A DNA stretch of 64,000 bases from Geminicoccaceae bacterium (GCA_020638465.1 JACKIM010000002.1:1488001-1552000), one strand, 5' to 3'; shown: positions 8,390-17,145, counted from the stretch's first letter. Numbers and translations: made by a program. The notes: generated by a model from the letters alone, not told the origin.

Positions 8390-9634
8390 TCGGGGACTTT
8401 AAAGCCCGTCAGCTTTCCTTCGGCCAGCGCTCTCGGCAGGATCTGCCTGACGAACGTCTCCGCGTCTTCACCCTCCAAGGCCCGCTTGGCGAGGATATGC
8501 GAGAGGCCGTAGCCCCGGCTGAAGCCCTTGGCCGGGTCGCCAGGGCTGCCATAGCCGAACGAGATCATGCCAATGTCCGGACGGTACATCGCCTCCGGAA
8601 CATCGACCTTGTCGTCGAGAACCCGCGCGGCCGCCTGCTCGCCCATGACACGGCTCTGCGCCGGCGTGATCGACCACTCGCCGCCCAGGGGACGCGGCTT
8701 GGGGATGTCGACCGGACGGCCCCGTGGCGACATCGGCGATGGCGGTGTCGAGATCGGCGACCGCAGCGGCGACATCCTCCGGGTCCGGCATGCCCGGCCG
8801 GCGGCCGCCGAGATCGCCCAGCGGGTCGACACGCTCGACGTCGATGTCACCGGTCCGCTCGTTGACAGCCGGCTTCCAGGAGCGTCCGCCGCGCGAACTC
8901 CACCAGGCACCACCGGCGCCGACAGCACCGCCGAGGGCAGCACCCATGCCGATATCGAGCAGCACTTCGGCGAAGCTCGCATCGTCGCCGAGATAGCTTT
9001 TGCGCTGGAGGATGAACGGCTCCATGGCCGCCGTGCCGACAGCGCCCTCCAGAGCGCCGACAGCGGCCGTACGCGCGATCATCGCCCCTCGCGTTACCGC
9101 CTTGGCCACCCAGGCCGCCCGCCAGGCGGGACCGACCATCGGAATGAAATTCACCGGATCGGGCAGGCTGCCGACGAGCCCGGCGCCAAAATGCAGCACA
9201 CTCTCGGCAAGACCGGCGTCGCGTTTCTCGATGACGTAATCCCGCCATCGGCGGAGATCGTGCGCGGCCGCGCACTCCTCCGCGCGCTCCTGCGTCATGA
9301 ACGGATCGAACGGCAGATCCTCGCGGAAATAGGGGCTCGCCTTCCAGTCTTCCTCGCTCATGGCGGCGGGGCCCTGGCGCCTGGCGTAGGCGTCGATGGC
9401 CGCCCGCTTTTCGGCGGACTGCCGTCCCTCCTGGCGGCGCAGCGCCGGGTTCAGCTCACCCGTGGCCGAGACATAGGCTTCGGGCCCGAGATCCTCGAGC
9501 AGCAGACCGGGCGTCGTGTCGGCAAAGGCGGAGGTCGTGGACGCGCCGAGCGCCTCGAACAGATCCGGCCGCCAGGCGAGAGCCGCCTGACCGAGTTCAT
9601 CCGGCGACGCGACTTCGAGATCGACACCTCTCAT
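8390..9634 (-). pseudogene. Phage virion-type protein, frameshifted and cut by IS200
   Basis: The N-terminal 300 residues resemble large internal virion proteins of tailed phages. A long alanine/glycine-rich hydrophobic stretch (VLLDIGMGAALGGAVGAG) follows GLVGSLPDPVNFIPMVGP. Near 8720, within a GGGG/CC run, the frame must shift to continue as RPVDIPKPRPLGGEWSITPA. The next block, MISFGYGSPGDPAKGFSRGY with GLSHILAKRALEG, recalls the toxin/nuclease-like domain (PBECR type) at the end of some phage polyvalent proteins. The coding sequence stops where IS200 element B was inserted. Its ATG overlaps the stop of the upstream virion gene by four bases (ATGA). Confidence 0.55.
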
Positions 9635-10590
9635 GGCGTGATGATCTCCCCGATTGCATTGAACACGACGCCTTTTGACGATTGCGCGGTGACATCGGTG
9701 CGCTGCCTGTTCGCCTCAGCGATAGCCTCCTCCGGCAGCACCCGGATCGGCGCTCCATCGCGCCCGGGCATCCATCGGGCGCGTCCGTCCGGCAGCCGCA
9801 CCATCAGACCGTATCCGCCGTCGGGGTGATCGAGCCAGCGGGCATTCTCGCTGAAATCCTCGATCAGCGCTTCGGCAAACTTGTCCGCGAACACGCCTTC
9901 GCCAAGCCCCAGACGTTCCCGCAGCACATCGGCGCCAACGGTTTGCGGCAGTCCGTCGCGGATCGCCGCGAGACCGTCGGCCACTTCGTCCGCGTCGGCA
10001 TCCTTCGGCAGGCTCACAGCCGCGAGATTGCTGCGAACGAGCGACTTGCGGTCGCGGGTCACGGCCTTGCGCGCCTGTTCGACCGCATCCGCCGGCGACA
10101 TGCCGGCGGCGACACGCGCCTGCGCCACTTTCTTCACCAGCTCGACGTCGGTGTCGCGATCCTGCAGCAGCCGGCTGTCACCGGTCCAGAGTGCCGCCAT
10201 TTCCCGCTCGCCGGAGATATCGTCGATGTTCAGCTCGTCCTCGATTCCCTTCTTCGCTTCCCTGTCGACATCCACCTTCGTGCTGATCGCATCGAGGATC
10301 GTCGACGCGGACGCCCGGTCACCTTCGGCGAGCGCGTCGATCACCCTCGATGAGCCGGCGGCCATGCCGGCCTGTTCCAGATCGGCCGTGACCAGATCCC
10401 GAACGCGCTGGTCGCCGATGGCGGCGAAGCCCTCCAGCTGCCGCAGGCGACCTGCCGTGCCGCCCTCGCCATTGACGCGCTCGACAAGTGACGAGGCCAC
10501 CGCCGCCGGCAAGGGGCGCCGCAGTTCCTCCGGGACGCCGAGAGCCGCCTGCGCCTCGAGGCTGGCCGCAACAGCGGCTCCGACCGAATC
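9631..10590 (-). pseudogene. Phage virion-type protein, N-terminus replaced
   Basis: This helical, charged protein of unknown function is rich in Asp, Glu, Ala and Arg (for example DRDTDVELVKKVAQARVAAG) and ends VVFNAIGEIITP. It precedes and overlaps the virion-type frame by ATGA, as in a phage morphogenesis operon. Upstream of about 10590 the DNA on the opposite strand becomes the tail of a serine recombinase, so the true 5' end was lost in a rearrangement. The apparent ATG at 10683 lies inside foreign sequence. No catalytic motif is visible. Confidence 0.45.
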
Positions 10591-10887
10591 CGCCCTGGAC
10601 GAACGTATTGCGGGCCTCACCGCACTGCGCGACCAAGCGCGAGCCGACGCCACGCGCATCGAAGCCATGCTGGCCAGTTCCACCCACCAGCACCTGACAG
10701 GCGACGCCGTGCGCGAACTGACAATTGAAGCACGCCGCAGATTACGACTTGGAAAAGGGGGCTATCGGCGGGAGCACGTCCGAGCCTTCGCCCAGCGTGT
10801 CGAGGTCGCCGACGACGCGATCTACATCAAGGGCAATAAAAACACCCTGTTGCGGACACTGGTGGCGACAAAAGGAGAAAAATCGAT
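10591..10887 (+). pseudogene. Large serine recombinase C-terminal remnant
   Basis: The frame LDERIAGLTALRDQARADAT followed by LTIEARRRLRLGKGGYRREH and VRAFAQRVEVADDAIYIKGN matches the coiled-coil and C-terminal tail typical of site-specific serine recombinases of alphaproteobacterial phages and resolvase-type elements. The catalytic resolvase domain is absent. The fragment is fused on its left to a phage gene reading the other way and on its right to an integrase fragment. It marks a recombination join and has no predicted activity. Confidence 0.6.
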
Positions 10888-11067
10888 GGCACACGTTTTA
10901 CAGAGCAACCCACGGTGCCCCATAACCAGTACATCCACCAGAGAAGACAAGGCTGGTACGTCCGTGTCACCGTCCCGCCGACACTGAGACCACTCCTCGG
11001 TAAATCCCATGTGGTCAGGTCGCTCAAGACACGTGATGTCGAGATGGCGCGGTTGGCCTCAGTTTAG
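10888..11067 (+). pseudogene. Truncated, inverted copy of the integrase N-terminus
   Basis: Reading rightward, this encodes FTEQPTVPHNQYIHQRRQGW, RVTVPPTLRPLLGKSHVVRS and LKTRDVEMARLASV, then TAG. It is nearly the same as residues 8-62 of the intact integrase encoded on the other strand. At the nucleotide level the match is roughly 90 percent over about 165 bp. Its stop codon meets the stop of the intact gene almost exactly, so the two frames converge tail to tail. It is too short to function. Confidence 0.8.
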
Positions 11068-12413
11068 CCCAGAAGTCTGAGAATGTCGGGCTCGATAACC
11101 TCGTCCAGCAAGGCGATGGCCCGTCGAAGGTGTTCCACTTTCAAACCTCCCGAGTACAGGTTGAGCGCCAAACTTTGCTCTGAATGGCCCATCAACTCGG
11201 CGATCACGCTGGCATTGACCGCTGGATCGATGGTGGAAGCGTGTTCAAGATAGGTGGCGAATGTCCGCCGGTAACTGTGGAAATCCACGGTGCGGTCATC
11301 ACCAAGGGTGGCTCGGCGAAAGGCCGTGTAGCGTTTCGAGGCGTACCATGACCGTTTCCCGTCTGGACCGCCCGGGGTCAATTCTGGAAATAGGAATTCA
11401 TCACTTCCCGAGCAAAGTCGTCGCTCCAGCAGGCCGCATAGTCTCGGATGCACAGGTATGATCCGTTCGGCATTGCTAGTCTTGCCTTCCCTGATCGTGA
11501 TGGATCTGTCAGCAAGGTCGATATCCGCTTTGTGCAGTTCACACAGCTCGTTGATGCGTGCGCCGGTCAGCAATCCCAAACGGATCAGATCGCGCAGGGC
11601 ACCTCCATATCGACCACCGACGACAGGGCGGGGATTGGAAAACAGCAGCTTTTTCAACTCGCTGGCCTGATAGGGCCTCTTCTTTTCACTGCGAGATTGC
11701 CGAGCGGGCACAACACTCTGGTTTGTCCAGGGATTGTCAGCGGCGAGCCCCCGGCGAACGGCCCAGCGCCACATGGATGACAAGGACGAAATGATACGGT
11801 TGATCGTCGCTGCCTTCCGACCCGATGCCAGCAAGACCGTTGAGACGAATTCGCCCGCGACCCGGCGTGACACTGCATCAATCTGAAGTTGCCTGTCGTG
11901 TGACGACATAAACAGCTCAATGGCGGTTCGGTGTTGAAAACTGGTCTGCTTGGTGAAAGTTCCGCCAGCCTCGTTCAACCAAAGCTCGATCAGCTCCGAG
12001 ATCTTCGAAGCTTGGGCCGGGTCCGTTGCAGGCGATTGTGAAATCACCTCCCGAGCCGGTTCAGTAGGACCGACAACGCGCCACGAGGGCTCTGGCTGCA
12101 ACTCCGATTTCCGGGTCGCTATGGCGCAAGGTCCGCTTGCACCCGGCTCACATCCGGGAAGTTCAGGGCTGAGCGGATGGTATCCATCAGTTCGCACTTC
12201 GGAAAACCACTCGTTCACCTGAGCCAACACGCCCCATCGCCGTAGCCGCGCCGTCTCGACATCACGTGTCTTGAGCGACTTCACGACATGGGTTTTCCCG
12301 AGGACGGGCCTGAGTGTCGGCGGGACGGTGACACGGACGTACCAGCCTTGTCGGCGCTGGTGGATGTACTGGTTGTGGGGCACCGTGGGTTGCTCTGTAA
12401 AACGTGTGCCATT
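10888..12413. repeat. Long inverted repeat bracketing the integrase
   Basis: The left arm (about 10888-11055, forward) and the right arm (about 12246-12413, reverse complement) are imperfect copies of the integrase 5' region, with scattered substitutions by hand alignment. The intact gene occupies the interior. Divergence between the arms means the duplication is not brand new, or that the left arm came from a related second element. Confidence 0.75.
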
Positions 12414-12422
12414 GTGGCACAC
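11064..12422 (-). CDS. int: Tyrosine-type site-specific integrase
   Basis: This 452-residue tyrosine recombinase has an N-terminal segment of the DUF6538 type (QYIHQRRQGWYVRVTVPP), a core-binding SAM-like domain at about 150-240 and a catalytic domain. Catalytic residues are visible: the first Arg in GLLTGARINELCEL, HSYRRTF (His-x-x-Arg), GHSEQSLALNLYS (second His and the nucleophilic Tyr). It starts 56 bp from the 3' end of tRNA-Ser, the classic position of an integrase beside its attachment site. The frame is intact. It would integrate and excise an element occupying the DNA to its left, most of which is now decayed. Confidence 0.92.
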   Translation of the reverse strand: MCHNGTRFTEQPTVPHNQYIHQRRQGWYVRVTVPPTLRPVLGKTHVVKSLKTRDVETARLRRWGVLAQVNEWFSEVRTDGYHPLSPELPGCEPGASGPCAIATRKSELQPEPSWRVVGPTEPAREVISQSPATDPAQASKISELIELWLNEAGGTFTKQTSFQHRTAIELFMSSHDRQLQIDAVSRRVAGEFVSTVLLASGRKAATINRIISSLSSMWRWAVRRGLAADNPWTNQSVVPARQSRSEKKRPYQASELKKLLFSNPRPVVGGRYGGALRDLIRLGLLTGARINELCELHKADIDLADRSITIREGKTSNAERIIPVHPRLCGLLERRLCSGSDEFLFPELTPGGPDGKRSWYASKRYTAFRRATLGDDRTVDFHSYRRTFATYLEHASTIDPAVNASVIAELMGHSEQSLALNLYSGGLKVEHLRRAIALLDEVIEPDILRLLG

Positions 12423-12477
12423 ATTGGTCTTTCGGGGACCGCAGAGAAACCCCTGTTTTTCAGGTGTTTATCCTAGG

Positions 12478-12569
12478 TGGCGGAGACGGGGGGATTCGAA
12501 CCCCCGATACGGAATTACCCGTATGACGGTTTAGCAAACCGCTGGTTTAAGCCACTCACCCACATCTCC
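12478..12569 (-). tRNA. tRNA-Ser (anticodon GCT)
   Basis: This class II tRNA has a long variable arm. The acceptor is GGAGATG with CGTCTCC, a G discriminator and an encoded CCA. The anticodon stem GCGGT/ACCGT holds loop TTGCTAA, giving anticodon GCT for AGC/AGT codons. The variable arm hairpin is TACGG-AATT-CCGTA like. The T arm is CGGGGGTTCGAATCCCCC. Its 3' end borders the integrase and is the probable attachment site. Confidence 0.93.
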
Positions 12570-12672
12570 GGCGCGCGTTGCTCATAGGAGTTTCAAATCC
12601 TTGCGTCAATATCGAAGGCGGTTTGAAGTGCGGTAATTGCATTGGCATGACGGCTGCGTTGCAGGCGATGCG

Positions 12673-13155
12673 CTAGTGGAATGATTCCAACATTTGGAAC
12701 CCGCGATTTCGAGCAGCGATGATTTCGTTTGGGTCGGCGCGCCATGTGAATGGCTTTGCCTCGGTGTCGTTGTGCTCTGTTATGAAGCGCTGGATTGCGG
12801 CTTGCAGGTCGGCGACGGAACTGAAGGCCCCGTATTTCAGCCTGCGCTTTGTCAGCTTGGCGAAGAAGCCCTCGACGGCGTTCAACCATGACGCCGATGT
12901 TGGCGTGAAATGAAAGGTCCAGCGGGGGTGGCGTTCGAGCCAGCGCCTGACTTCTTGTGTCTTGTGCGACGAGACATTGTCGAGCACGACATGCACGGTC
13001 TTTCCGGTCGGGATTTCCTGTTCCAGCGTGTTCAGGAAGCGGAGGAACTCCTGGTGCCGGTGGCGCGCCATGTTCTGCCCGAACACCTCGCCGGTCAGCA
13101 CATTCAGTGCGGCAAAGAGCGTGGTCGTGCCGTTGCGCTTGTACGGCCGGGATCC
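12673..13155 (-). pseudogene. IS630-family transposase, C-terminal half
   Basis: The surviving part is the DDE domain of an IS630/Tc1-like transposase: HVVLDNVSSHKTQEVRRWLE (second Asp), FHFTPTSASWLNAVEGFFAK (third acidic residue) and YGAFSSVADLQAAIQRFI. The N-terminal helix-turn-helix and the first Asp are missing because the sequence changes abruptly near 13155 into a Tn3 transposase on the opposite strand. It cannot be active. The element's own end should lie near 12590-12670, but no clear terminal repeat was identified by eye. Confidence 0.85.
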
Positions 13156-14008
13156 AATCATCAAGATCTACACCACCATCACCGACCGTTACGCGCCCCT
13201 GCATCAGACCGTCATCGCCGGCACCGCCAGCGAGGCCGTTCACACACTCGATGGCATTCTCGGCCATGATGCCCATGTCGATATCTCGGCCCTCCATGTC
13301 GATGGCGGTGGTGTTTCCGATATCGTCTTCGCTCTCATGCATCTGCTCGGAATCCGCTTCGAGCCTCGCATTCCCAGGCTGTCAGACCGCAAGCTCTATG
13401 CTTTCGAGCCAAGATCCCGATATGGGCGGCTGGCACCATTGTTCGGCCAACGGCTCGATCGCCAGATCATCCAGGCCGAATGGATGAATGTGCAACAACT
13501 CGTCGAGGCCTTGCGCAACCGGATCGTGACGCCATCGCTGATCCTCAGGAAACTCGCCGGCTTCCGGCTGCAGAACGGACTTGCCATGGCTCTTCGGGAA
13601 ATCGGCCGGGTCTGCCGGACCTTGTTCACGCTACGCTGGTTCAACGAGCCCGCGCTACGCTCCCTGGTCAACGCCGAACTCAACAAGGGCGAGGCTCGCA
13701 ACAGTCTGGCGCGTGCCGTCGCCTTCCATCGCCTCGGCCGGTTTCGGGAGAGAAATCATGAAAACCAGCAGATCCGCGCCGCATCGCTCACTCTCGTGAC
13801 CGCCGCCATCGCCCTGTTCAACTGCCGCTATCTCGAACGCGCACTCGCTGCCATGCGGGCCGATGGCTTTCACGTCGACCCTCGACTCATCGTCCGCCTC
13901 TCACCGCTTGGGGGGGAGCACATCAACCTCGCCGGTGACTATATCTGGTCCGACAACCTGCCCCTCGACGACCTCGGCTTCCTGCCGCTCAGATTCCGCC
14001 ACGCATGA
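13156..14008 (+). pseudogene. Tn3-family transposase, C-terminal third
   Basis: From the junction with IS630 the frame reads IYTTITDRYAPLHQTVIAGT, DGGGVSDIVFALMHLLG, RFEPRIPRLSDRKLY, then LNKGEARNSLARAVAFHRLG and NHENQQIRAASLTLV. These are consecutive blocks of the Tn3 DDE transposase, including the second Asp and the Glu. The N-terminal two thirds of the usual roughly 1000-residue protein are missing. It ends normally at PLRFRHA. No resolvase or 38-bp terminal repeat was recognised downstream, where an IS110 fragment begins 15 bp later. Confidence 0.85.
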
Positions 14009-14023
14009 CCAATACTTTTCGTG

Positions 14024-14485
14024 TTACCGGGAATCCGTGTCCCAATTCTGCACTGTCGCGCGGACGAGGCCGTTGCGGGCGTTGACGAGCTCGGCCAGTT
14101 GCAGCTGCGTTGCGGTTCTGGCTGGCCTGACCGGTGGCTTGAGGACCGCCGCCATCCGGGCGAGCATGGCGGCATCGATCCGATCGGTCTTGGCGAGTGT
14201 GCCGGTGGCCTGGGCGAAGCGTCGCGCGCGTTCGGGGTTGAGCCTGACGCAGGGGTGACCGGCCAGTACCTGCTCGAGCGCGCGATGACAAGTCGCTGTC
14301 GCTTCATGGGCGATGCGCTCGATGGTCCATTGAGCGGCCCATGCGATCAGCGCCTTGTGACCCCTGGCGGTATTGGTGAACTGCCGGTCGATCCCGGCGG
14401 GATGGGCATGGCAATCGAGCGTCGCTTTGGAGATGTCGATGCCGATATTTTGTGGCTCCGGGGTCTGTGATAGAGATGCGCTCAT
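14024..14485 (-). pseudogene. IS110-family transposase, N-terminal half
   Basis: The fragment begins NIGIDISKATLDCHAHPAG, the RuvC-like DEDD domain of IS110 recombinases, and continues through EATATCHRALEQVLAG and LAKTDRIDAAMLARMA (acidic residues of the DEDD set). It is cut near NARNGLVRATV, about 150 residues into a protein normally over 300 long. The C-terminal domain with the catalytic serine is lost. The non-coding region upstream of the start, where IS110 elements encode their bridge RNA, is still present. Confidence 0.85.
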
Positions 14486-14660
14486 CTTTTCCGCTGTCCT
14501 TTGCTTGTCATCCGGGCCTCAAAGCCCCGGTATCCGTTCAGGCCTGATGGAAAAGAAAGGGGCGATCCAACTCTAACCCGGTCCCCAAACGACCGGCTTT
14601 TCCGCGATCCGTCCCCTTCCGCCCGATCCGGCTCAAACGGATGGCAAAGTCATAAGACAA

Positions 14661-14704
14661 GCGTTTCCCGTTCAGGCGGAATAGCCTGAACGATCAGGAA
14701 ATGC
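14661..14704. repeat. REP-like palindrome, copy a
   Basis: This is a two-level palindrome. Outer arms gcgtttcc and ggaaatgc enclose inner arms ttcaggc and gcctgaa around a 6-base loop. Its left half, reverse-complemented, matches the tail of the copies at 14726 and 37643. Confidence 0.55.
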
Positions 14705-14725
14705 GTCGAAACAAACAGATAGAGC

Positions 14726-14763
14726 CAGTTTTCCGATTTCACCTAATCGGGAAACGCTCTAAT
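14726..14763. repeat. REP-like palindrome, copy b
   Basis: A CCGATT/AATCGG stem is followed by the tail cacctaatcgggaaacgctc. Bases 14740-14761 match 37654-37675 at 19 of 22 positions, so this is a dispersed intergenic repeat rather than part of the IS110 element. Confidence 0.5.
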
Positions 14764-14832
14764 CCTGTGGTTGCTGCCGTGTCCTCCCCACTCGGGCAAT
14801 GTACCGACAACCGGATTTCCTCCGACTGGCAG

Positions 14833-15246
14833 TCACAGGAAACCCGTGAAGATCGGTATCTCGGTGGCAAAGACGTGTTCGAAGAGGGTGCCGGCGCCGA
14901 ACGGCAGTCCCGGGGCGAAATCGTAGGTCACCCGGACATGGGCCACCGATTCCTCATCGCTGACCACGTCGACCGAAACGGAGCACCGGGCCGTCGAAAA
15001 GCCGGTATCGTCGAGCTTCTGCTCGATATGACCCTCGATCGAACTCTGATCCTTGAGTTCCTCGACCAGGACTTCGCGGACGGCCTCACGCATGGCCCTG
15101 TTCAGCGAATGCGTCTGGAACAGATAGAGAGAGAGGCCGAAAATGCCGAGGAGCACGGCCATGAACATGGGAGCGATCAACGCGAACTCGACCAGCGTGG
15201 CACCCCGCTCATCCGCGCGGAGCACCGGAGACCGGCGCCCCCTCAT
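14833..15246 (-). CDS. TadE-like pseudopilin
   Basis: This 137-residue minor pseudopilin belongs to the TadE family of the Flp/Tad tight-adherence pilus. A short basic leader (RADERGATLVEFALIAP) precedes one hydrophobic helix (MAVLLGIFGLSLYLFQ), with the conserved glutamate in LVEFALI, then a periplasmic domain with only one cysteine. The TadV prepilin peptidase would cleave before the helix. The ATG overlaps the stop of the preceding tadE-like gene by four bases, so translation is coupled. It is the last of three such genes, and no ATPase or secretin genes are nearby. Confidence 0.85.
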   Translation of the reverse strand: MRGRRSPVLRADERGATLVEFALIAPMFMAVLLGIFGLSLYLFQTHSLNRAMREAVREVLVEELKDQSSIEGHIEQKLDDTGFSTARCSVSVDVVSDEESVAHVRVTYDFAPGLPFGAGTLFEHVFATEIPIFTGFL

Positions 15247-15890
15247 TGGATAAGACGTACCGCGATGTCGGCCTCGATGTCCTTGTAGCCATCGATAAGC
15301 ACGCCGGCAAGCCGGTCGGACGCGCCGAAGCTCGCAAACGACTGGGCGGGCTCGCCATCGTCACAGGTCGCGGAGCATTGCGGCCATCTACCGTCCTCCC
15401 GCTGGGTCAGGGCAACCCTCGTGGCGCGTTCACCATAACCCTGCGATGTCCGGAAATCCGACGTCGCCCCGCCATTCCCGCTTTCGCTGTCCGTATCGCC
15501 GGCGGCCGTATCACCGCCCGACGTGTCATCCGAAGCGCTCTCGAAGGTCTCGACGCTCAGCGGACAGATGCAGACAAGCTCCGATTCGAAGGTGGCCGCA
15601 TCGGTGCCGTAAGCCTGCTCGAAGATGGTCTGCACCCTGGCAAGCTTGGTGCCGCCATTGATGACATATTGTGCTGCCGCCCTCAGGGCCTCGCGCATGC
15701 GCTCCTGCGTGGAAATCACGATGTAGAACTGGGCAAGGATCAGGACGATCAGGGTGAACCCGGAAAAGAAGAAGGCGGCTTCGACAGCAGCAACGCCGCG
15801 ACGGTCCGCCATGAGGCCGTCGGGAACGCCGTTCCGCAAGCGGCTCGTCCTGAACGTGAAACGGTCGAGATATGTCATCACGCCCACCAT
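15243..15890 (-). CDS. TadE/TadF-like pseudopilin
   Basis: This pseudopilin has leader RRGVAAVEAAFFFSGF and a hydrophobic helix (LIVLILAQFYIVIS). Its periplasmic domain carries four cysteines (LVCICPLS and PQCSATCDD) that probably form disulphides. A low-complexity acidic stretch (DDTSGGDTAAGDTDSESGNG) forms a flexible middle. The ATG at 15890 overlaps the TadG stop by one base; a later ATG at 15878 is an alternative. It lies between tadG and a second tadE-like gene in one operon. The protein would sit in the inner membrane and help assemble or cap the Flp pilus. Confidence 0.8.
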   Translation of the reverse strand: MVGVMTYLDRFTFRTSRLRNGVPDGLMADRRGVAAVEAAFFFSGFTLIVLILAQFYIVISTQERMREALRAAAQYVINGGTKLARVQTIFEQAYGTDAATFESELVCICPLSVETFESASDDTSGGDTAAGDTDSESGNGGATSDFRTSQGYGERATRVALTQREDGRWPQCSATCDDGEPAQSFASFGASDRLAGVLIDGYKDIEADIAVRLIQ

Positions 15891-17128
15891 CAGTTGACGA
15901 AGCCGAAACCGGCCATCTTGTTCAGGCGAATGGCGCGGACACCGACCGAGTCGCAATTGTTCGCGGCCCCGGAATTGCCGATGAAGTCGAACTCGTAGGC
16001 GATCAGGTGCGTGCAGCCATTGGTGACACCCGTGCCGCCGGCCATGTCGAGGCGCCCGGTCGGCAGGTAGACAGCTCCTTGCAGGGACGTCCCGGCACCA
16101 CCGCGAAAACGGTGGTTCTCGGTGTTGGCGGTACGGTCGCCGACGAATACCAGTCCGGCATAATCACCGCTGTTCTTGGCGGTCAGGCTCATGGTCGTGT
16201 TCGAGCCGATGTCGAGCCTGGCGCCATTGATCAGGAAGATGGTAACACCGGTTCCGGTGATCGACGTCTTACCGGTCGTGTACAGACGGCCCCCGTCGAT
16301 GACGATGGTCGCACCATCGTCGATCTGGACATTGTCCTTCCATTCCATCGAATCGTATCGGCCGGAGGAAATCTGCGACTCGCGGCGGGAGCTCTGCAGG
16401 TTGTTGAATGGTGCCAGACCGAGATTGGGTGGCGTGATGTCGGCATAGGGATCATCGATTTCCGGGAGACCGGGCTCCAGGTTTGGACATTCCCCAAGTG
16501 TGTAATGACTGGTCGAGAGATAGGGCGAGCTGCCGGCCATGGAAATGCAGTCGGCCCGGATGAACGACGAGCCGGTAGCGGTGACGGATGTGGAACCGGT
16601 CGAATTGGAGTGAATGGAACATCCATTGGCGTCGACCGAGGCGCTGCCGCCTGCAGTGATTCCATCACCACCCGGGCCGAGCGCGAGGATGCAGATGAAG
16701 CGTTCCGGCAATATCCGGCCGGTGGCATTGGCGGCGATGTCCATGCCGCCATCGCTCACCAGAAGCCCCGAAAAATAGCGGGAGGCATGCCGGTGCGCCG
16801 TTACGGAAATCGCTTCGCTGTCCGCGAGTTCCACCAACGATACCTCGATCTCGCCAGCATCGACACCATTGAGCAGGGCCGCCGAATAGGCCGCCTGAAT
16901 CGCCTTGTCCTCATCGCCGCTTTCCGCGAGTTCAACCGCGCCGGCATGCGTCGCGAGATCGACGGCGCGCTGCATGTCCGCCTGGACCTTGTACCAGTAT
17001 CCCACCTCGGTGCCGAGCCCGAGCACTCCGACCAGAACGGGAAAGGCCAGGGCGACGATGACCGCGACGGCACCCTCGCGGTCACGGCGGAAATTCGATA
17101 CGAATGAAGATATATGATGGACTGGCAT
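15890..17128 (-). CDS. TadG-like Flp pilus protein
   Basis: This 412-residue protein has a TadG N-terminus: a basic segment (FRRDREGAVAVIVALAFP), one membrane helix and TEVGYWYKVQADMQRAVDLA, the conserved block after the helix. The rest is a secreted domain rich in Ser, Thr, Gly and Asn with beta-helix-like repetition (TITIxG-type strands such as ATIVIDGGRLYTTGK). No von Willebrand A domain is seen, unlike long TadG proteins. It is the first gene of the three-gene operon. An inverted repeat lies about 20 bp upstream of its ATG. The role in pilus assembly or adhesion is by family. Confidence 0.78.
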   Translation of the reverse strand: MPVHHISSFVSNFRRDREGAVAVIVALAFPVLVGVLGLGTEVGYWYKVQADMQRAVDLATHAGAVELAESGDEDKAIQAAYSAALLNGVDAGEIEVSLVELADSEAISVTAHRHASRYFSGLLVSDGGMDIAANATGRILPERFICILALGPGGDGITAGGSASVDANGCSIHSNSTGSTSVTATGSSFIRADCISMAGSSPYLSTSHYTLGECPNLEPGLPEIDDPYADITPPNLGLAPFNNLQSSRRESQISSGRYDSMEWKDNVQIDDGATIVIDGGRLYTTGKTSITGTGVTIFLINGARLDIGSNTTMSLTAKNSGDYAGLVFVGDRTANTENHRFRGGAGTSLQGAVYLPTGRLDMAGGTGVTNGCTHLIAYEFDFIGNSGAANNCDSVGVRAIRLNKMAGFGFVN

Positions 17129-17145
17129 CGCTTTATTCCGACTCA

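Larger units (their letters stand above)
14486..14832. other. Non-coding region upstream of IS110 with hairpins
   Basis: No gene is seen in these 347 bp. The part nearest the IS110 gene has a hairpin from gggcctcaaagcccc (near 14515) and further short inverted repeats, as expected for the structured left end of an IS110 element. The part from about 14660 contains two repeat palindromes described separately. The far side abuts the end of the Tad pseudopilin operon. Confidence 0.4.

Noticed and set aside
6436..12477. Second attachment site matching the tRNA-Ser 3' end
   Set aside because: A direct repeat of the tRNA 3' end was looked for by eye through the island and none was found, so no left attachment site is claimed.
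15872..17107. Plus-strand frame opposite tadG
   Set aside because: tadG has the correct leader and helix and overlaps its neighbour gene; the opposite frame shows no family match.
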